5,551 nt of DNA from Alphaproteobacteria bacterium (GTDB lineage Bacteria; Pseudomonadota; Alphaproteobacteria; Micavibrionales; Micavibrionaceae), in NCBI GenBank assembly GCA_020442505.1, contig JAGRJZ010000021.1:1-5551 (forward strand). Reading direction: 5' to 3'. The notes under the pieces were generated by a model. It had not been told where the DNA came from. It worked only from the letters and a program-made list of their open reading frames with translations, and searched no databases. The position numbers and the translations under genes are program-made. How positions within the stretch are numbered: the first letter of the stretch is position 1; every line of letters begins with the position of its first letter. Positions 5,079 through 5,551 of the stretch are shown one piece after another.

Positions 5079-5551
5079 TCACATATACCCCCTCTCTCTC
5101 AAGCGTTCGAAGCTGTCTTCGGCCTCGTGATCCATGGACCGGCCAGCGCGTTCGCCGGTGGTCGTGGTTTCCAGCTCGTGGATGATATCCTCGATGGTCG
5201 TAGCCTCACTCACGACAGGGAAAGTGATGTTTTTCTCCCCCAGGGAGCGATAGCGCTTTCCACCCCTCGCGAAATAAAGCGGCACGACCGGGATCCCCTC
5301 CCGCTGCGTATAGCGCCAGATGTCGATCTCCGTCCAGTGGAGTAGCGGATGAATCCGTACGTGGCAACCATCCGGGAAGTCTGTCTTGTACTGGTCCCAG
5401 AACTCGGCGGGTTGGTCCTTGAAGTCCCACGTCCCGTCTAGCGTCCGGGGGGAAAACACGCGCTCCTTCGCCCGCATGGATTGCTCGTCGCGCCGGATTC
5501 CCGCGATAATTCCCCGATACGTATCGCGTTTCAAAAGAGCTTTGAGGCCCT
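5079..5551 (-). CDS. cysD: Sulfate adenylyltransferase subunit 2 (CysD), N-terminus cut off by window edge
   Basis: CysD is the small, catalytic subunit of ATP sulfurylase. With the GTPase CysN it turns sulfate and ATP into adenosine phosphosulfate, the first step of sulfate assimilation. The C-terminal 156 residues are present; the frame is open to the right edge (GLKALLKRDTYRG), so a TTG at 5534 is an internal Leu codon, not a start. Family marks include GIRRDEQSMRAKERVFSPR, HPLLHWTEIDIWRY, VVPLYFARGGKRYRSLG, TTTTGERAGR and the ending FERLRERGYM. E. coli CysD ends similarly but has a longer insertion before RFRTLG, which this shorter variant lacks. The N-terminal PP-loop ATP-binding motif lies outside the window. 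The gene after the stop is on the opposite strand, so no cysN follows directly. Confidence 0.93.
   Translation of the reverse strand, partial: GLKALLKRDTYRGIIAGIRRDEQSMRAKERVFSPRTLDGTWDFKDQPAEFWDQYKTDFPDGCHVRIHPLLHWTEIDIWRYTQREGIPVVPLYFARGGKRYRSLGEKNITFPVVSEATTIEDIIHELETTTTGERAGRSMDHEAEDSFERLRERGYM

Noticed and set aside
5079..5534. cysD as a short complete gene starting at a TTG at 5534
   Set aside because: The reading frame continues to the window edge with family-like residues (GLKALLKRD), and CysD needs an N-terminal PP-loop domain, so the TTG is an internal codon.

Overview
This window looks like a stretch of ordinary chromosome from an alphaproteobacterium. The evidence is protein-level resemblance recalled from memory: an lgt gene divergent from a UbiK/BMFP-type gene, a YbjN-family protein of the alphaproteobacterial type, an alphaproteobacterial-style PAS_5-like protein, and a CysD variant ending in GYM. 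Base composition is moderately GC-rich over most genes, with AT-rich intergenic gaps. No tRNA, rRNA, CRISPR array, insertion sequence or phage gene was seen. I did not find a clear new system; the findings concern gene pairing, gene overlap and an unrecognised gene.

Left part (1-1901): the 5' part of lgt (lipoprotein diacylglyceryl transferase) runs leftwards off the edge. Divergent from it, after a 126-bp gap, is a rightward set: a UbiK-like accessory factor and a YbjN-domain protein that overlap by 4 bp (ATGA), then a Nudix hydrolase with its own TATAAT promoter and a strong ribosome binding site.

Middle (1870-4573): a leftward three-gene operon. It encodes a 67K-type signal peptide peptidase SppA with its Lys/Ser dyad intact, a small PAS_5-like protein, and a stand-alone 100-residue SCP2 lipid-binding protein. 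The last 32 bp of the SCP2 gene overlap the last 32 bp of the Nudix gene in the convergent direction.

Right part (4574-5551): an AT-rich 104-bp divergent intergenic region separates sppA from a rightward 122-residue protein that I do not recognise. Facing it is the 3' part of cysD (ATP sulfurylase small subunit), which enters from the right edge. No cysN follows cysD.

Common themes are the cell envelope (Lgt matures lipoproteins, SppA degrades leftover signal peptides in the membrane) and lipids or quinones (UbiK-like and SCP2 proteins). The most suggestive point is that a UbiK-like gene and an SCP2-domain gene lie within about 1 kb of each other. In Escherichia coli the SCP2-domain protein UbiJ is the partner of UbiK in ubiquinone synthesis.
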